DNA of 54,004 nucleotides from Aphelidium insulamus (GCA_036784855.1 JAZDSV010000071.1:1-54004), one strand, 5' to 3'; positions 19,863 to 35,095 are shown, numbered from the stretch's first letter. Numbers and translations are program-made. The notes: generated by a model from the letters alone, not told the origin.

Positions 19863-21473
19863 CTACTCCAGCACCTGCTCCGTCATACCAATGCCCTCCT
19901 TGTCCAGAGCGGTGATGAGCGGCTGGCACACGGCCATAGTCATGGGCGCTAGTACACCGCGCTCTGCCAGCTTGCCATCCAGCACCAGCTGCGTGGCAAT
20001 ACCACACGGCACACCCACAGTTTTGGCCATGGCCGTGGTGCCCTTGCCGTCTCCGTACTCTAGCAGCGTGCTGATCCGTGTCTGCAGACGGCCGTCGCCC
20101 ATCTGACACTTGAATGTGTGCTGCAGCAGCACCATGTCACGCTCCCCTGGTGCATAGCGCATCTTGAGTTCCAGCAGTGCGCACAGCGTGTCCAGTAGGG
20201 TGCCGCGCGGCTCCAACTTTGTGGCGGCCTGGTGCAGACCCAGCCACTGGAACCCCATCTGCAGTTTGTGCCGCTGCTCAGGGCCAGCCAGAAAGTTGCC
20301 GCCCTTTGACACGGCAGTGTCCACCATCAGCCGCAGCAGATCCGCCTCCGATGTCTCGCTAGCCGACACACCGAGCAGCTGGCAAGTGAGAGCATGCCAT
20401 GTGATGGGCGCGGCGCCGGCTTGCAGCTCTTTGTGCGACTGATCGTCCAGATAGCCTAGGCCGACTAGTGCCTGCACAAACTCGGGGAAACCGGCGTAGC
20501 GCAGTGTGCCACGCAAAACAGTGTGCGCCTCGGGTATGTTGTAACGTTCCGAGTAGGGCACCGAGTCGCGGTTTGCATACTGCAGAGAGTTGAAGTACTC
20601 CATTCATATGTATTGCAACAGTGCATACCCCCACAATAGCAAAGGCGGGATAGCCAGTGTAGATTGGCTGAGCGCTCTTCATCAGCTCTGGCCCGGCCAC
20701 ATCCACCACCTTGCCCTCCTTCAAGTAGCGTGCATTGTTACGCAGTGCCAACAACACTCCACTACATAATGTTATACATTGGTAATACATATGCAGCAGT
20801 TAACTAACCGACTGGACCAGCTAAACTTGTAGCCCAGAGGATTGTTGGACGCTTCTGGGGCGGGCAAACCGCCGCAGTACGACACAAAGGACACAATCTT
20901 TCCACCCGCTGCGTGCACCTCTTCAAACGTCTTTACCGCATACAAATGGTCGATTCCTGATAATTAATAGACATAATATATAGATAAGTGTACATGCAGC
21001 ACATACCGGGATCCAGACCGATCTCATTCATGACAGTGATGCCGGCAGCTTTGGCAGCGTCATGCAGTGCGGCCATCTGCGGGTTGATGTAGCTGGTGGT
21101 CACCACGTGCTTCCGCGCTTTGATGGCGGCTTGGATGACACGCGCATGATGCGTATACGGAATCAGCGAGATGGTCAAATCGTGCGCGGCCACCAGCGCC
21201 TCCAGCTCGGCATCATTCTCCACGTCTACCGCGGCGGCAGATGTCTGGGCGGGTGCCGACAGCTGGTCGCACAGTGCCTGAGCGTTCTTGAGACTGCGAG
21301 ACGCCACCGTCAACCTGTTTTCTAGCGGTGGTACTAGTCAGCATGCGATGTACATACAATGTATATAGCGGACAGGATAATAATCTACCTGAGCGACGTA
21401 GCAGTACCTCTGCGCACGGCTTGGCCACGTAGCCGGAGCCAAGCAGGAGAATGCGGCGTTCTGCTTGCGGCAT
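19863..21473 (-). CDS. LYS9: Saccharopine dehydrogenase (NADP+, L-glutamate-forming; saccharopine reductase)
   Basis: Five exons: 21473-21389, 21321-21007, 20956-20809, 20761-20629, 20579-19863. Introns are 47-67 nt and the total is 465 residues, the usual length. It joins aminoadipate semialdehyde and glutamate to saccharopine in fungal lysine synthesis. Seen: Rossmann start [131 protein letters not shown] and GFPEFVQAL. It lacks a mitochondrial presequence and so is probably cytosolic. Every splice joint reproduces family sequence, so the model is secure. Confidence 0.93.
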
Positions 21474-22041
21474 TGCTGGATTGACGTATTCAGATCGAGT
21501 TCAGACAGCGGGAGTAAATAGCACCTTTAACATTGCACAAGTATTAAATAAAAAATCTACATAGCTCGAAAGCTGTTTAAAATGGAGAATGCTTCAATTT
21601 CAGATATTCATTTGCTACTGGAATCCAGTAGCATTAAAGTAGATAGGTATTTACTTTACTTGCAACTTTGTCAACCACTTAAACTAACTTTATTTACATT
21701 TAAATTGATGGCAGTCCAGAACGGAACGTCCCAGTTGGCGAGTTCAATCGATATGATGAATGATGAATTGATGAACCACGGTGTCAAAGTGTTCAGTTAG
21801 GCATAAACCACTGCCATGCAACTAATGTGCATTTACTTGTATACAGCTGTAGACAATGATGAGAAGTATCCTCCATGTGGCTATGGTCACTGTGAGTTGC
21901 ATACACATTGCATGATTTTAATGTCACAGAATGCTAGCTTCGTTTCCAATATTATACTACTCCGAGGGGTATAGCTAGTATATCTATTGCAGCCGGTACA
22001 TCATACACTAGGCTACATATCTATTGGACACCAATACTTCT
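21474..22041. other. Intergenic, AT-rich
   Basis: 568 bp holding the LYS9 promoter and the phosphatase 3' flank. A 72-residue plus-strand frame (21582-21800) lacks recognisable features. No repeats seen. Confidence 0.4.
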
Positions 22042-24830
22042 CTAGGAGGCGGCGGCCTGGTTGTGCAATTGTGTAGCTGTCTCCTCGTACCAGGCCATCA
22101 TCTCGGCTGCAAACGAGTCGGCGAGTGATGCACCGCCAGTGGGGATACTGAATATCGGCAGCGTGCCGCGAATAGCATTCGTGCTGTTGGGCGCTGAGAG
22201 AAGCACCACGTCGGCAATCAGTGAGCTCTTGCTGGACATGTTCTTATTGCCGCGCAACACACTGGACGCCGACTGTACACCGGCGGCCAGCACCGACTTT
22301 TCACTGGCCGGACTCGTGGCACTGTTCAGCTGCTGCTGAGACAGTGCTGACGGAGTCCCCGTGTGTGCTGCACTCTCCTTTTGTCGGCGCAGCAGTGATC
22401 CCAGGCCGCCGCTGCCGCTGAACAGAGATTCTCGGGACGGCGCACGGTCCACGCTGATCTTGCTGCCAGACAGCCCCTTGGGACTGGTGAGCTGTGCTTC
22501 CACGCGGTGATCCAGATCTGCCGACAGTGGCGGTGCCGCTGTGGTAGTGACAATTACACTTGATCGCGCAGAGCCGGTGACCGAGTTCAGCCCCAGGCTG
22601 CCCACACTGGTGCGCCGCACCTCCGACACTGGTTCCATTGCTGCCGGCGAGCCGGCGCCACCCATCTTGACATGGTCAGATGCCGTCTTGAACAGCGGGT
22701 TGACAATGGTAGGCCGTGCGGTGATCTGGCTGGCTGCTGATTTGCCTTTCCTGCCGTCCTGCTTGTGGAAGTAGATGACAATCACCGACACGTTGTCCTC
22801 GCTACCGCGGTCAATGGCCATCTCGCACAGTTTGGAAGCGGCGGCCGTGGGACTCACACACCCGTCCACAATGGTCTGCACATCGCGTAGGCCGGCGTTC
22901 CAGCGCTGCAGATTCTCCGCGGTGACAATCGAATGGCGCTCGCCCACATTCTCGCCCTGGCCGCAGAACGCATCCCACAGGCCGTCACTGCCCAACACCA
23001 TGAACTGGTCGTCGGCGTCGATTGCGTCCACGGTGACATCGGGCACGCACGAGATGTACGGCGCCAGGCTGGAGTCGCCCAGTGAGCGGGACACTGTCAG
23101 TTTCCCATTGACGCGGCCATCTTCCACGAAGCCGCCGGGCATTGCCGTTATGCGGTCCCGCTCCGCCGGATCCACCGGGCGGTGATCGTGTGTCAGGCAC
23201 AGCGGGATTGCTGCACGAGAGTTGAACAGCACTGCCCGCGAGTCACCCAAGTTGATCGTGTACCGCTCCTGGCCGTGAACATACACTGCCACCACCGTCG
23301 TGCCGCTCTACACAAATATGTATTAAAAAATATTTTCTAATCGTGTGTTCAGTGGCACTTACAATGGTGCACCAGGAAGCCATCTGCTTGTTGCACTTTT
23401 GGAAGGCGGCGCGGATGGCGCCTATGCGTGCTGCTTGGTCGGCAGTCGGCGGCAGTGCGTCCATCTCGGTTTTGATCAGTTGGTGCAGAGTGTCGGCGGC
23501 ATACGTGGCAGCATCTCGGCTGCCATGCCCGTCAAACACTGCCCAGAAGTCATCCGTGTCTGTGGCTGCCGCTATACTTTGCTGTCCCGAAGCCTCTGTT
23601 GGGAGATTGGAACGGAACTTGCCGCGCAGTGCGAGCACGTCCTGCATCTCGGACCGCTTGCCCACCGACATGGCGAACCCTGTCTTCCACTGCGCCGACT
23701 CGGTCACGTGCGGTTTGAATGGATCGGCCCGGTGTTCCTGCTCGCTCATGGCAATCATCTGGGCATTTTTATCTGGGACATACACAACTCCGTGCACATC
23801 ACTACCTTGTAGGCGGGCATGCGCTGCTGCTGTTCGTCGTCAGATGCATCTGCACTCGAAGGCGAGCCCGGCACCACACACCGGCCGCTGCGAAAAGTTT
23901 TGATGTCATGGCGGAAGGTGTTGAGCTTGGTGCGGAACTGGCGCTTGAACAGCGACGAGAACATATCGTCCAGCACGGCGGCCACCGCGGCGTTGCGTGC
24001 CGTCCAGGCTGCCAGTTGCATTGACTGCTCTTGTGACAGCCCCGCCACCTTTAGCTCGGTTAGCTGGCCGCCGCGATCAACAATATCCAGCAGTGAGTGC
24101 AAGTCCTGCGCCGTCCACGCATTGTCCCCGCAGTCCAGGCAGCGCAGCGTGGTGTTCCGACTACAAACCTCTTTGACACTATTTGATTTCTCGAGCGCGA
24201 GGGAGCAGGAACGTGTCCAGAGCCACCACGACATCGTGGCCAGATTGTTGTGGGCGCAGTGAGGGCATGGCAAATCGGCGCAGGGACCTGCTGAATGACA
24301 CGCCACGGTGCAGCAAATCCACGGTGAACGTCACGCCCAACTCATTGCCGACCAGACTTAATGCCTGCAGTGACTGTGACTGTTGAAGAAGCGCGCACAG
24401 AGCATCCAGCAACTTTGAGGCGCCACTGCCACTGCTACCACCACTTGACGCCAAGTGGCAGCCACTGAAATCCAACTCGACCACGCGGTATTTTAGCCGG
24501 GTGGCCATGTTCTCCTGCACGGTGGCGCATGTCAAAAGTGTGGCGGTGACGGCTTCAGCGGTCAGTGGACGCGTCGAAAAGTTCAATGTCATCTCCTCGG
24601 CCGCGTGTTCATGGTGCGGCTGTTCCAACACCACCTTCTCCACCGTCTTTATCGCTGCCTTGTGTGCTGTGCTATGCGCCGCGCCATCTAGTAGCGAGTC
24701 GTAGTGTTTGCGAAAGTGCTCGGCAAAGTCTTTGCCATCTGCAAGTGTCCCTCACAGTCAGCAGCAATATAGCCAGGTTCCTCTATGCAACTGCACCTTT
24801 ATGTCGGTGTCCCTTGTCGAATATGCCCAT
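22042..24830 (-). CDS. Leucine-rich-repeat PP2C-type protein phosphatase
   Basis: Five exons: 24830-24797, 24738-24213, 24160-23806, 23758-23363, 23307-22042. Introns are 47-58 nt and the total is 858 residues. Residues ~75-230 form leucine-rich repeats of the 28-residue ribonuclease-inhibitor type (LQALSLVGNEL, LRRFAMPS, LRCLDCGDNAW); the 52-nt intron at 24161-24212 restores exact 28-residue spacing. Residues ~325-615 are a PP2C Ser/Thr phosphatase with WKTGFAMSVGKRSEMQD, DDFWAVFDGHG, INLGDSRAVL, LTHDHRP, LTVSRSLGD, VLGSDGLWDAF and GSEDNVSVIV, all metal-binding Asp residues present. The C-terminal 240 residues are Ser-rich and disordered. LRRs usually recruit substrate or target the enzyme. 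Divergent from the CYB2-like gene. Confidence 0.88.
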
Positions 24831-24988
24831 ACCGCCTGTTCCCTGTTACTGTATCAATCTCTACGCGTGTGTTGAATATATCTCAAGATAAGGTGGCGTG
24901 GGTGTGCCGGGAAATAGCACCCTGATGTTCGGCTGGCGGTGCCTGATTAAATTCCCGCAACGTCCACGCAACTCTTCCACACTTACAA
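24831..24988. promoter_or_regulatory. Compact divergent promoter
   Basis: Only 158 bp separate the start codons of the phosphatase (minus) and the CYB2-like dehydrogenase (plus). It contains AGATAAGG (a GATA-type motif) and ATATATC. Shared regulation is possible but not shown. Confidence 0.4.
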
Positions 24989-25754
24989 ATGCCCGCCACA
25001 GTCAAGGTGTGGACCGCCGCCGAGGTGGCCAAGCACAACACGGCCACGGACTGCTGGACAATTATTCATGGACACGTGTACGATCTGACGGACTTTCTGC
25101 CGGAGCATCCAGGCGGTTCTGCCATCATACTCAAGGTATGCACGCATGAGAGTTGTACACCCGCTTATATGTATACTTGATGAATGACTCCATGCTACGC
25201 GTAGTACGCCGGCAAAGATGCCACTAAAGCCTTCGACCCCATCCACCCGTCCGACATAATCGAGAAACTTTTGCCGCCATCGGTGTGCAAGGGCGTGGTG
25301 GCCGCGTCAGATGGTCAAACTTCTGCGGCGGCCAGTAGTAACACGACAGAGACTACTCCAGCCACCGATAAGGGTCCACGACAGACACCAGCACAGACCA
25401 CCAAAGCAGTAGCACCGTCGAAAGCCACCAGCGCCGTGGCACTAGCGGTCAAACCACGACCCGCTCTCGACTCCATACTGAACCTGACCGACTTTGAATC
25501 TGTGGCCAAGGCCGTGATGCGTCCCGATGGCTGGGCGTACTACTCCTCCGCCGCCGACGATGAGATCACCTACCGCGAGAACAGGCTGGCATTCCACCGT
25601 ATCTGGCTCAAACCGCGCGTGATGGTCAATGTGCGCGACGTGCACACCGCCACTTCCATGCTAGGTGAGTGTGTGTATGTGTTTATCTATAACATGTGTG
25701 CATTCTTTATTGTATTCGCGGGCGGTGTCTCGCTGTGGCCACGCGGCTTTATTG

Positions 25755-25787
<33 letters not shown>

Positions 25788-27062
25788 TGTGTCTGTGCTT
25801 TGCGTCAGAGAGTGTTTTCTCACCTTCTTCTTTCTCTTTCTTTCTTCTCTCTCCCACTGTTTCAACAATATATCACATTCATTATATTGCACTATTTGCA
25901 CTCACATATATCCATCAAGGCCACGCAACTTCCCTGCCGATATATGTTACCGCGACGGCTCTGGGAAAATTGGGGCACCCGGAGGGCGAGGTGGTGCTGA
26001 CGCGGGCTGCCGCCACAGAGAACATTATCCAAATGGTGCCCACCCTGTCGTCATGTTCGCTGGACGAGATGACGTCCGCACGGCGCCCCGGCCAAGTCCA
26101 ATTCTTCCAGCTCTACGTCAACAAGAACCGCGAGATCACCAAATCCCTAATTGAGCGCGCGGAGAAGCAGGGTTGTCGCGCGCTGTTTGTCACGGTGGAC
26201 GCACCCACGCTGGCCAAGCGCGAGAAGGACATGCGCATGAAGTTCCTGAACCAGGCGCCCGACGTGCAGCAGAACCACGAGATTAATCGTAGTTCGGGTG
26301 CTGCGCGTGCCATTGGATCGTTCATTGACGCCGGGCTGTGCTGGGACGACATCAAGTGGTTCCGCACCCTGACCACCATGCCCATTGTGCTGAAGGGGGT
26401 GCAGTGTGCGGAGGATGCGGCGCTGGCCGTGCGCCACGGCGTGGACGGCATTGTCATATCGAACCATGGCGGGCGGCAGCTAGACTTTTCCCGCTCCGCC
26501 ATCGAGATCCTGCCCGAGGTGATGGACACGCTGCGCAGCATGGACGCCGTCGACAAGATTGAGGTGTACATTGACGGCGGGATCCGGCGCGGAACCGACA
26601 TATTCAAAGCACTTGCGCTGGGTGCGCGAGCAGTTGGCATTGGCCGGCCCTTTCTATTTGCCATGGTATGTCATTATGTTTGGCATACACCATAAATCTG
26701 GCATATATGGCTATAAATATATATATATAGTATATAGATATATATGTAGTATATAAAAAGTAGTATAAATATATATAAATATAGTAGCCATAGTATATAA
26801 ATATATGGCCAAACGCTGGCACAGCACTAAAATATTATCCGCGCAGTCTGCGTACGGCCAGGAGGGAGTGGAGCACGCCATCCGGATCCTGCGCGACGAG
26901 CTGGAGATGGTTATGCGACTGATGGGCGTGACGAGGCTGCAAGACATCAAGCCGGAAATGCTGTGCACCCGCAACCTGCCCGACCACAGCAGCGCCGTGC
27001 CCAAGGACTATCTCGCACACAGCTCATACGACCGCATGATGCCGCCCCGGAGCAGACTGTGA
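24989..27062 (+). CDS. CYB2: Flavocytochrome b2-type L-lactate dehydrogenase with C-terminal SRL
   Basis: Four exons: 24989-25135, 25205-25664, 25920-26665, 26847-27062. The total is 522 residues. Residues 1-70 are a cytochrome b5 domain with HPGG (His 40) and DPIHP (His 63). A Thr/Ala/Lys linker follows, then the FMN-dependent alpha-hydroxy-acid dehydrogenase barrel: GWAYYSSAADDE (~159), VTATALGKLGHPEGE, QFFQLYVNKNREIT, VTVDAPTLAKREKDMRMKF, PIVLKGVQ (Lys), GIVISNHGGRQLDFSR (catalytic His and Arg), YIDGGIRRGTDIFKAL and GIGRPFLFAM. Yeast CYB2 oxidises lactate in the mitochondrial intermembrane space. This protein starts directly with the b5 domain, has no presequence, and ends SRL, a peroxisomal PTS1-like tripeptide. 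Introns 2 and 3 (255 and 181 nt) are long and carry GT and AT repeats. Its stop is 8 bp from the next gene's stop. Confidence 0.9.
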
Positions 27063-27070
27063 CGGTCTAC

Positions 27071-29663
27071 TCACAGATCTAATAGCAAGCATAAATATCG
27101 GTGCATCTGTGTATTGTCATTACTTTGTGCTTCTTGCTTGTTGCTGCTGTTGTTGGTTTGCTGATTTCGGACGCTGCTGATTATGCGCCGACCGCCGCGA
27201 CCAGCAGTGTTTTGGGTGCGCGGTGGCTTGGCCGTAGATATCAGATCTTCCAGTGGGACAGGTGCCGGTGCCGGGCGCGTGTTTGCTGCCTGACTAGAGT
27301 TGCCGGCACTGCCACGGCGCTGCTCGCTCAGGGCCATGTTGGCGCGGTTTCTGCTCTTGTGCTCGTCGCGCGTCTTGAACTTGGTCTCGGCGCAGATCTC
27401 TTGCAGTAGCCGCGGGGCACCGGCCACATCGATACCGGAATTTGTGTGCTGGAACACCGAGTCCAGATAGGCGCGACGGTATGATCGGGGTGCCGTGAGT
27501 ATCGAGTGCACCTTGAGGAACTCGCCGCGGATAAAGTAGAGCGAGTCCCTGCCAACCGGACGGCCCAGATTGTGCGTAGTCTCGAACGGATCCTCCAGAC
27601 AGAACCAGAAGCGCTGAAGAGGCGCCGATTTAGGAACTTTGGCAGGTGCTGCATCGCGTGGCGACTCGACTTCACTCTCATTCGTCGCGGCGACGGGTGA
27701 TTCTTCTCCCACGGCAGTGGCCACCGACGTTTCGGCAGTTGGCGAATCAACCGGCGTGCCAGCATCAGCAATCCCGCCGCCGCCGCCACTGTCACCCTGC
27801 GCTTCACTGCTGTCGCGCTTCTTGTCCAGCAGCGGCACCCAGTCTTTCTCCTCCTTGGTCAGCGTGCAGCCAAGACGCACCGATGCCACCTGGTTCCGGA
27901 AGTCGAACGTGAGCGCCCAGTACCGCACAAAACCAAAGAACAGCGCCCCGATTGAATCGGTATTGTGTTGCGACCAGCACATTGCGAGCACATGCGGGTC
28001 TTGCAGAAAGTAGACATTGTGCGGGGCGGGGGTTGCCGTGGTGGCACTTGGCACTCCTGCCACAGACACATCGGCACTGCCCAGCCAGCGTTCATGGGTG
28101 AGCAGTTCGTGGACGGCTGCCGGTGGCAGCTGTCGCAAGTACGCTTGGGCGCGTGGCTGGTCAAACAGTGTCCGGTGTGGCAGCTGTTGCAGATTGGGCA
28201 GGACGGGCGGCTGGCATACGTGTTGCAGGTAGTGCAGCACCATCAGGACGTAGGCGTACGAGCTGAGCGTGCCTTCATACGTGCTGTTGATGGCGCGACG
28301 CTTTGCCCAGTGTTTCACGACCATTGACAGGATCTTGAAACGGGCGTCCAGCAGGGAGTAGGTGGACAGCAGGCGGGTGTTGTGCACCGCCAGCATATTA
28401 TCGAACCCGATATCAATGTTGATCTGTCTGCACAGACATCAAGTCAACGCTGGAACTTATAAGCAAGTGAAATAGACTCACGTTTCCCTGTCCAAACACT
28501 TAATAATGGGGATTCGGGTGTTGACCAGGACTTTGACCTGCTCATATCTCTCATCTATGCCGTTATATGATGTATTTATACATGTGTGTATGTGTGTAAT
28601 CTAATTGAGGGTATAAGGCAATAAGGACCAACCGCTGTCAAGTACATTGCCCAACCGTTCCAGTATCAGACGAGCAAGTGTGTATGGATGCTTGTATCGA
28701 GGCCATTCAACCTTGGCACTCTGTGGCTGATGTAAGCACATGTATGTCTACTCAACTATAGTGCCATACCTCCTCGGCAGCCTCCACCTCTGGCTTATCA
28801 TCGGGAGTAACGTTCTTGTCGACAATTTGCTCGACAGCTTCCTCGGCAGCCTTGGCATCGACGTCACGCTGCCGCTTCTGCTTGTGTTCCGCCTTCAGCA
28901 CGGCAATCTGTGCGGCAATATCGACATTGTCTGCCTCAACCTGGGCATTGAGCGCGGCGACCTCGCCGGCAACGTGATGCACAAGCTGCGGCGCCGCCGA
29001 CAGACACAGGTCAATGTCGGCGGAACCCTTGAGCGACATTCCGCACGCCGTCGACCCAAATGCGTGCAGCATAGCCTGGCCGCCAAACGTGGAGTGCACC
29101 ACCTGCTGCAGCCGGGCGAATGTGTCTTGCAGACTGCGCAATTCGGCTTCCGTGGGCACCAGCTGTTCTTGCAGTAGTTGCAGCATCTCTTGCGAAAACG
29201 GGCCATCGAGGTATGCAGCTGGCGGGAGTGCTTGCCGGTCTCGGTCTGCTACTGATGTTGCGGGGGACGGGTGGTGTCGATGCTGCTGAAGCTGGTGGGG
29301 TGCGTGTGAATGGCTCGGAGAAACTTGCGGGTGTGCGGAGGGACGAGTAGCAACTTCCATACTCTGCGTAAAGGCGGTATGTTGTGCAGCACCAACGCCA
29401 TGCATACCAGGACCGCTGGAGAGCGACATGGCATGCATTGCCTGCTGTAGGCGGACAGGATCCGCGGGGCCATTTGAAGGCAGACCGGGCGGACCCCGAA
29501 CATGACCATATTCACTACCACCAACACCACTGCCAGCTGGTCGGGAGGGCATCTGTGACGCCGTAGGCAATGCAGACGATGCAGCTGCCGGTGTAGCGGG
29601 AGTGGCGCCACCAACGCGCACCGGAATGCCCATTTGGAGCAGCATGGCGTATGCGTCCGCCAT
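27071..29663 (-). CDS. Cid1-type terminal nucleotidyltransferase (poly(A)/poly(U) polymerase)
   Basis: Four exons: 29663-28770, 28726-28633, 28554-28482, 28427-27071. Introns are 43, 78 and 54 nt and the total is 805 residues. The N-terminal 150 residues are Ala/Gly/Pro/His-rich. The polymerase-beta-like core has FGSTACGMSLKGSADIDLCL (~202-221, catalytic Asp pair) and the third Asp in INIDIGFDN (~359). The helical domain shows HNTRLLSTYSLLDARF, VKHWAKRRAIN and GTLSSYAYVLMVLHYLQ. The PAP-associated domain is NTDSIGALFFGFVRYWALTFD. Such enzymes add U or A tails to RNA 3' ends for decay or activation. A charged insertion (EHKQKRQRDVDAKAAEEAVE) splits the catalytic half, and a Ser/Glu-rich insertion splits the PAP-associated part. 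U versus A preference cannot be told. Confidence 0.88.
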
Positions 29664-29807
29664 TGCGGTTCTTCAATTAGTCTGACTCCCTGGCTGTTAC
29701 ACTTAACGTCCCATTCTTAATGTCTGTTCATGGCTTATTGGACTACAATACACTGTGCTTGCACTTCATGCAAATGTGCGCCTGTGTGGACGCTTATGGG
29801 ACATATA

Positions 29808-29846
<39 letters not shown>

Positions 29847-30011
29847 TTGCAAGCATTTGGGCAGAGTTTGATTTGCGTTGTCAAGCTTGCGGGCGGAACC
29901 AAAGTTAATTGCTCCGCTTTACGTGCACGTAAGTACAACTGTCCACCTCGACACACCGCGTGGCATCACCGACGTCATCAACAATAGTGCCTCGGCGCCC
30001 AGACCGCGGTC
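29664..30011. promoter_or_regulatory. Divergent intergenic region with a TA microsatellite
   Basis: 348 bp between the nucleotidyltransferase (minus) and kinase (plus) start codons. It contains an uninterrupted (TA)n run at about 29810-29842. It presumably holds both promoters. Confidence 0.4.
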
Positions 30012-33401
<3,390 letters not shown>

Positions 33402-33797
33402 TATGTGGTTGCATTGCCACTGATACTGACAGCCAATAGATAGCATTTACACGTTGACCACAGACTGTGTGAGTTGTAGCAAGTTTCGCATATCTGTGGG
33501 ATATATGTGCTTGAAATTCGACATGATTTGTGACATTTTGCACATAACGTTGCATTGTAACAATTAATGGACACGGAAGGGACTTCTCCCACGGCTACTT
33601 ACGTCGGCCAAATAATCAAGCCATTCCAAGATGTTCTTAAGCAATCATACTGGCAGCAACCAAACGAATTAGCATTCCAGTTAGTACAGTAGGCGTCTAC
33701 TCCAGAAAAGATCAAAAGATGTTTCACAATAACCCAAGTCCTAACAGCACTATATTGCTGTTAGGACTTGTTTATTAACAAGTATGGAATGATCTAT
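33402..33797. other. Convergent intergenic region with a perfect hairpin
   Basis: The 3' flank shared by the kinase and the glycosyltransferase. Apart from the hairpin at 33735-33770 nothing stands out. Confidence 0.4.
33735..33770. terminator. Perfect 15-bp inverted repeat with 6-nt loop
   Basis: CAAGTCCTAACAGCA, loop CTATAT, then the exact reverse complement TGCTGTTAGGACTTG, followed by TTTATTAA. It lies between two convergent genes, 334 bp past the kinase stop and 28 bp before the glycosyltransferase stop. It could help 3'-end formation of either transcript or be a small RNA or mobile-element remnant. The terminator label is a guess from position. Confidence 0.35.
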
Positions 33798-35095
33798 CTA
33801 TGATAAATCTATGCCAGGAATAGTTGCCAGAACCGTTGCTGCAAAGTGGCGACTCACACGCCGAAGCACCTGTGCCCAGCGATGTGTATTGTGCACCTGC
33901 CAGTCGGCAAGCTGCTGCCGATACTCTGCATCTACCATGACACGCTCCAGTGCCTGTGCACTCAATGTGAAGTCGGCAATGCCAATGTAACGCAAGTCCA
34001 GCCGGTCCAGGTAGCGGAGATGCAAGTGTCCCCGCTTGACCATGGGAATGGCGCCGGCCTGCAGCGCCTCACTGATACGGAATTGTTCGGGGCTGCGGCC
34101 TGCGGGACACGGGATAATGGCAGCGCTGTGCATGAGCCGGGTGTACTTCGCCGGCCGCAGCAGATCAGTGCCATCCAGGGGCTGGAAAGGGCCGTAAGCG
34201 TGCAACTCACCCATTGACTTGATGTCTGGTCTTGCGTCCAGCGAGGCAAGAAACTGGGCACGCTCAGGCTTGAGCTGCGTAGCACCAGACCAGAAGAAGA
34301 GCATTGGACGCTGTAGCAGCGGCACTGCCAGCACTGGCGATGCCAGCAGGGTACTCGAGTAGCCTAGCGGGAACCACCACGCTACCTGGCCTGGTTCATG
34401 CTTAATGGCGGCAAGTTCCGCCATGGACATCCCGTCCACGCGGTCGTCAGCTGCACCATGGAGCCGGCACGCTCCCCGTGACCGTAATAGTTGCGGAATA
34501 TGTTGCTAAAGTAGGGCACGTAATCCAGGGAGCAGAACTCTTCCTCGTCGCTCAGCTGCACGGCTGTGGCATTGTGCCGAAAGTAGTCGGTGTATCGCTC
34601 TTCGCGCCACGGCACACGACCACCGTACCCCGTCGATGTGTCCACCATCAGTAGCATGATGTGCGGGTAGCGGGGCGCGAATGCTCCGTCTGCCGCGGTC
34701 TGCGCGTCAAGATCGCTCACCAGATCAGTCAACTCGCGCACCAGCACCGTGCAGCCATGACGCTCCAAATCGCGCCACAAAACTTCAGCCAGCCACTTGA
34801 ACTCGTAGTCGTAGCAGCCGTAAAACGGGATGACGCAACTCTCCGCGGGGCTGGCCACTGTGCCATTTACGGCAAGAGGCATCGATGACAAGCCAACGTC
34901 GTTGTTGGTATGCCATTGCCATTGATGGGCTACCGCGCTGTGTACCGAAATAGCGACAGAGTGCTGCTGCTGCACGAACCCCTGGTAGTGAAGCTTGAAG
35001 ATGGAGCCGCGCCACAGCAGCAACAGAGACAACAGCACAACAGAGGTTCCGATTATCGCGCACAGCATGCGCGGGTTTACGCGCGTGGGCAGCAT
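33798..35095 (-). CDS. Exostosin-family (GT47-like) type II membrane glycosyltransferase
   Basis: Two exons (35095-34457, 34400-33798) with a phase-0 intron of 56 nt give 413 residues. Residues ~11-27 (CAIIGTSVVLLSLLLLW) are a single signal-anchor. A luminal catalytic part follows: CVIPFYGCYDYEFKWLAEVL, PHIMLLMVDTSTGYGG, DYVPYFSNIFRNYY, WWFPLGYSS, PMLFFWSG, IIPCPAGRSPEQFRISEALQ (donor-binding glycosyltransferase loop with Glu) and AGAIPMV. This order resembles exostosin-like enzymes of the Golgi; donor and acceptor cannot be told. The start was chosen at the ATG before the anchor; upstream codons in frame lack an ATG. Confidence 0.7.

Noticed and set aside
21582-21800. Plus-strand 72-codon frame between LYS9 and the phosphatase
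   Set aside because: AT-rich, no motif, likely chance.
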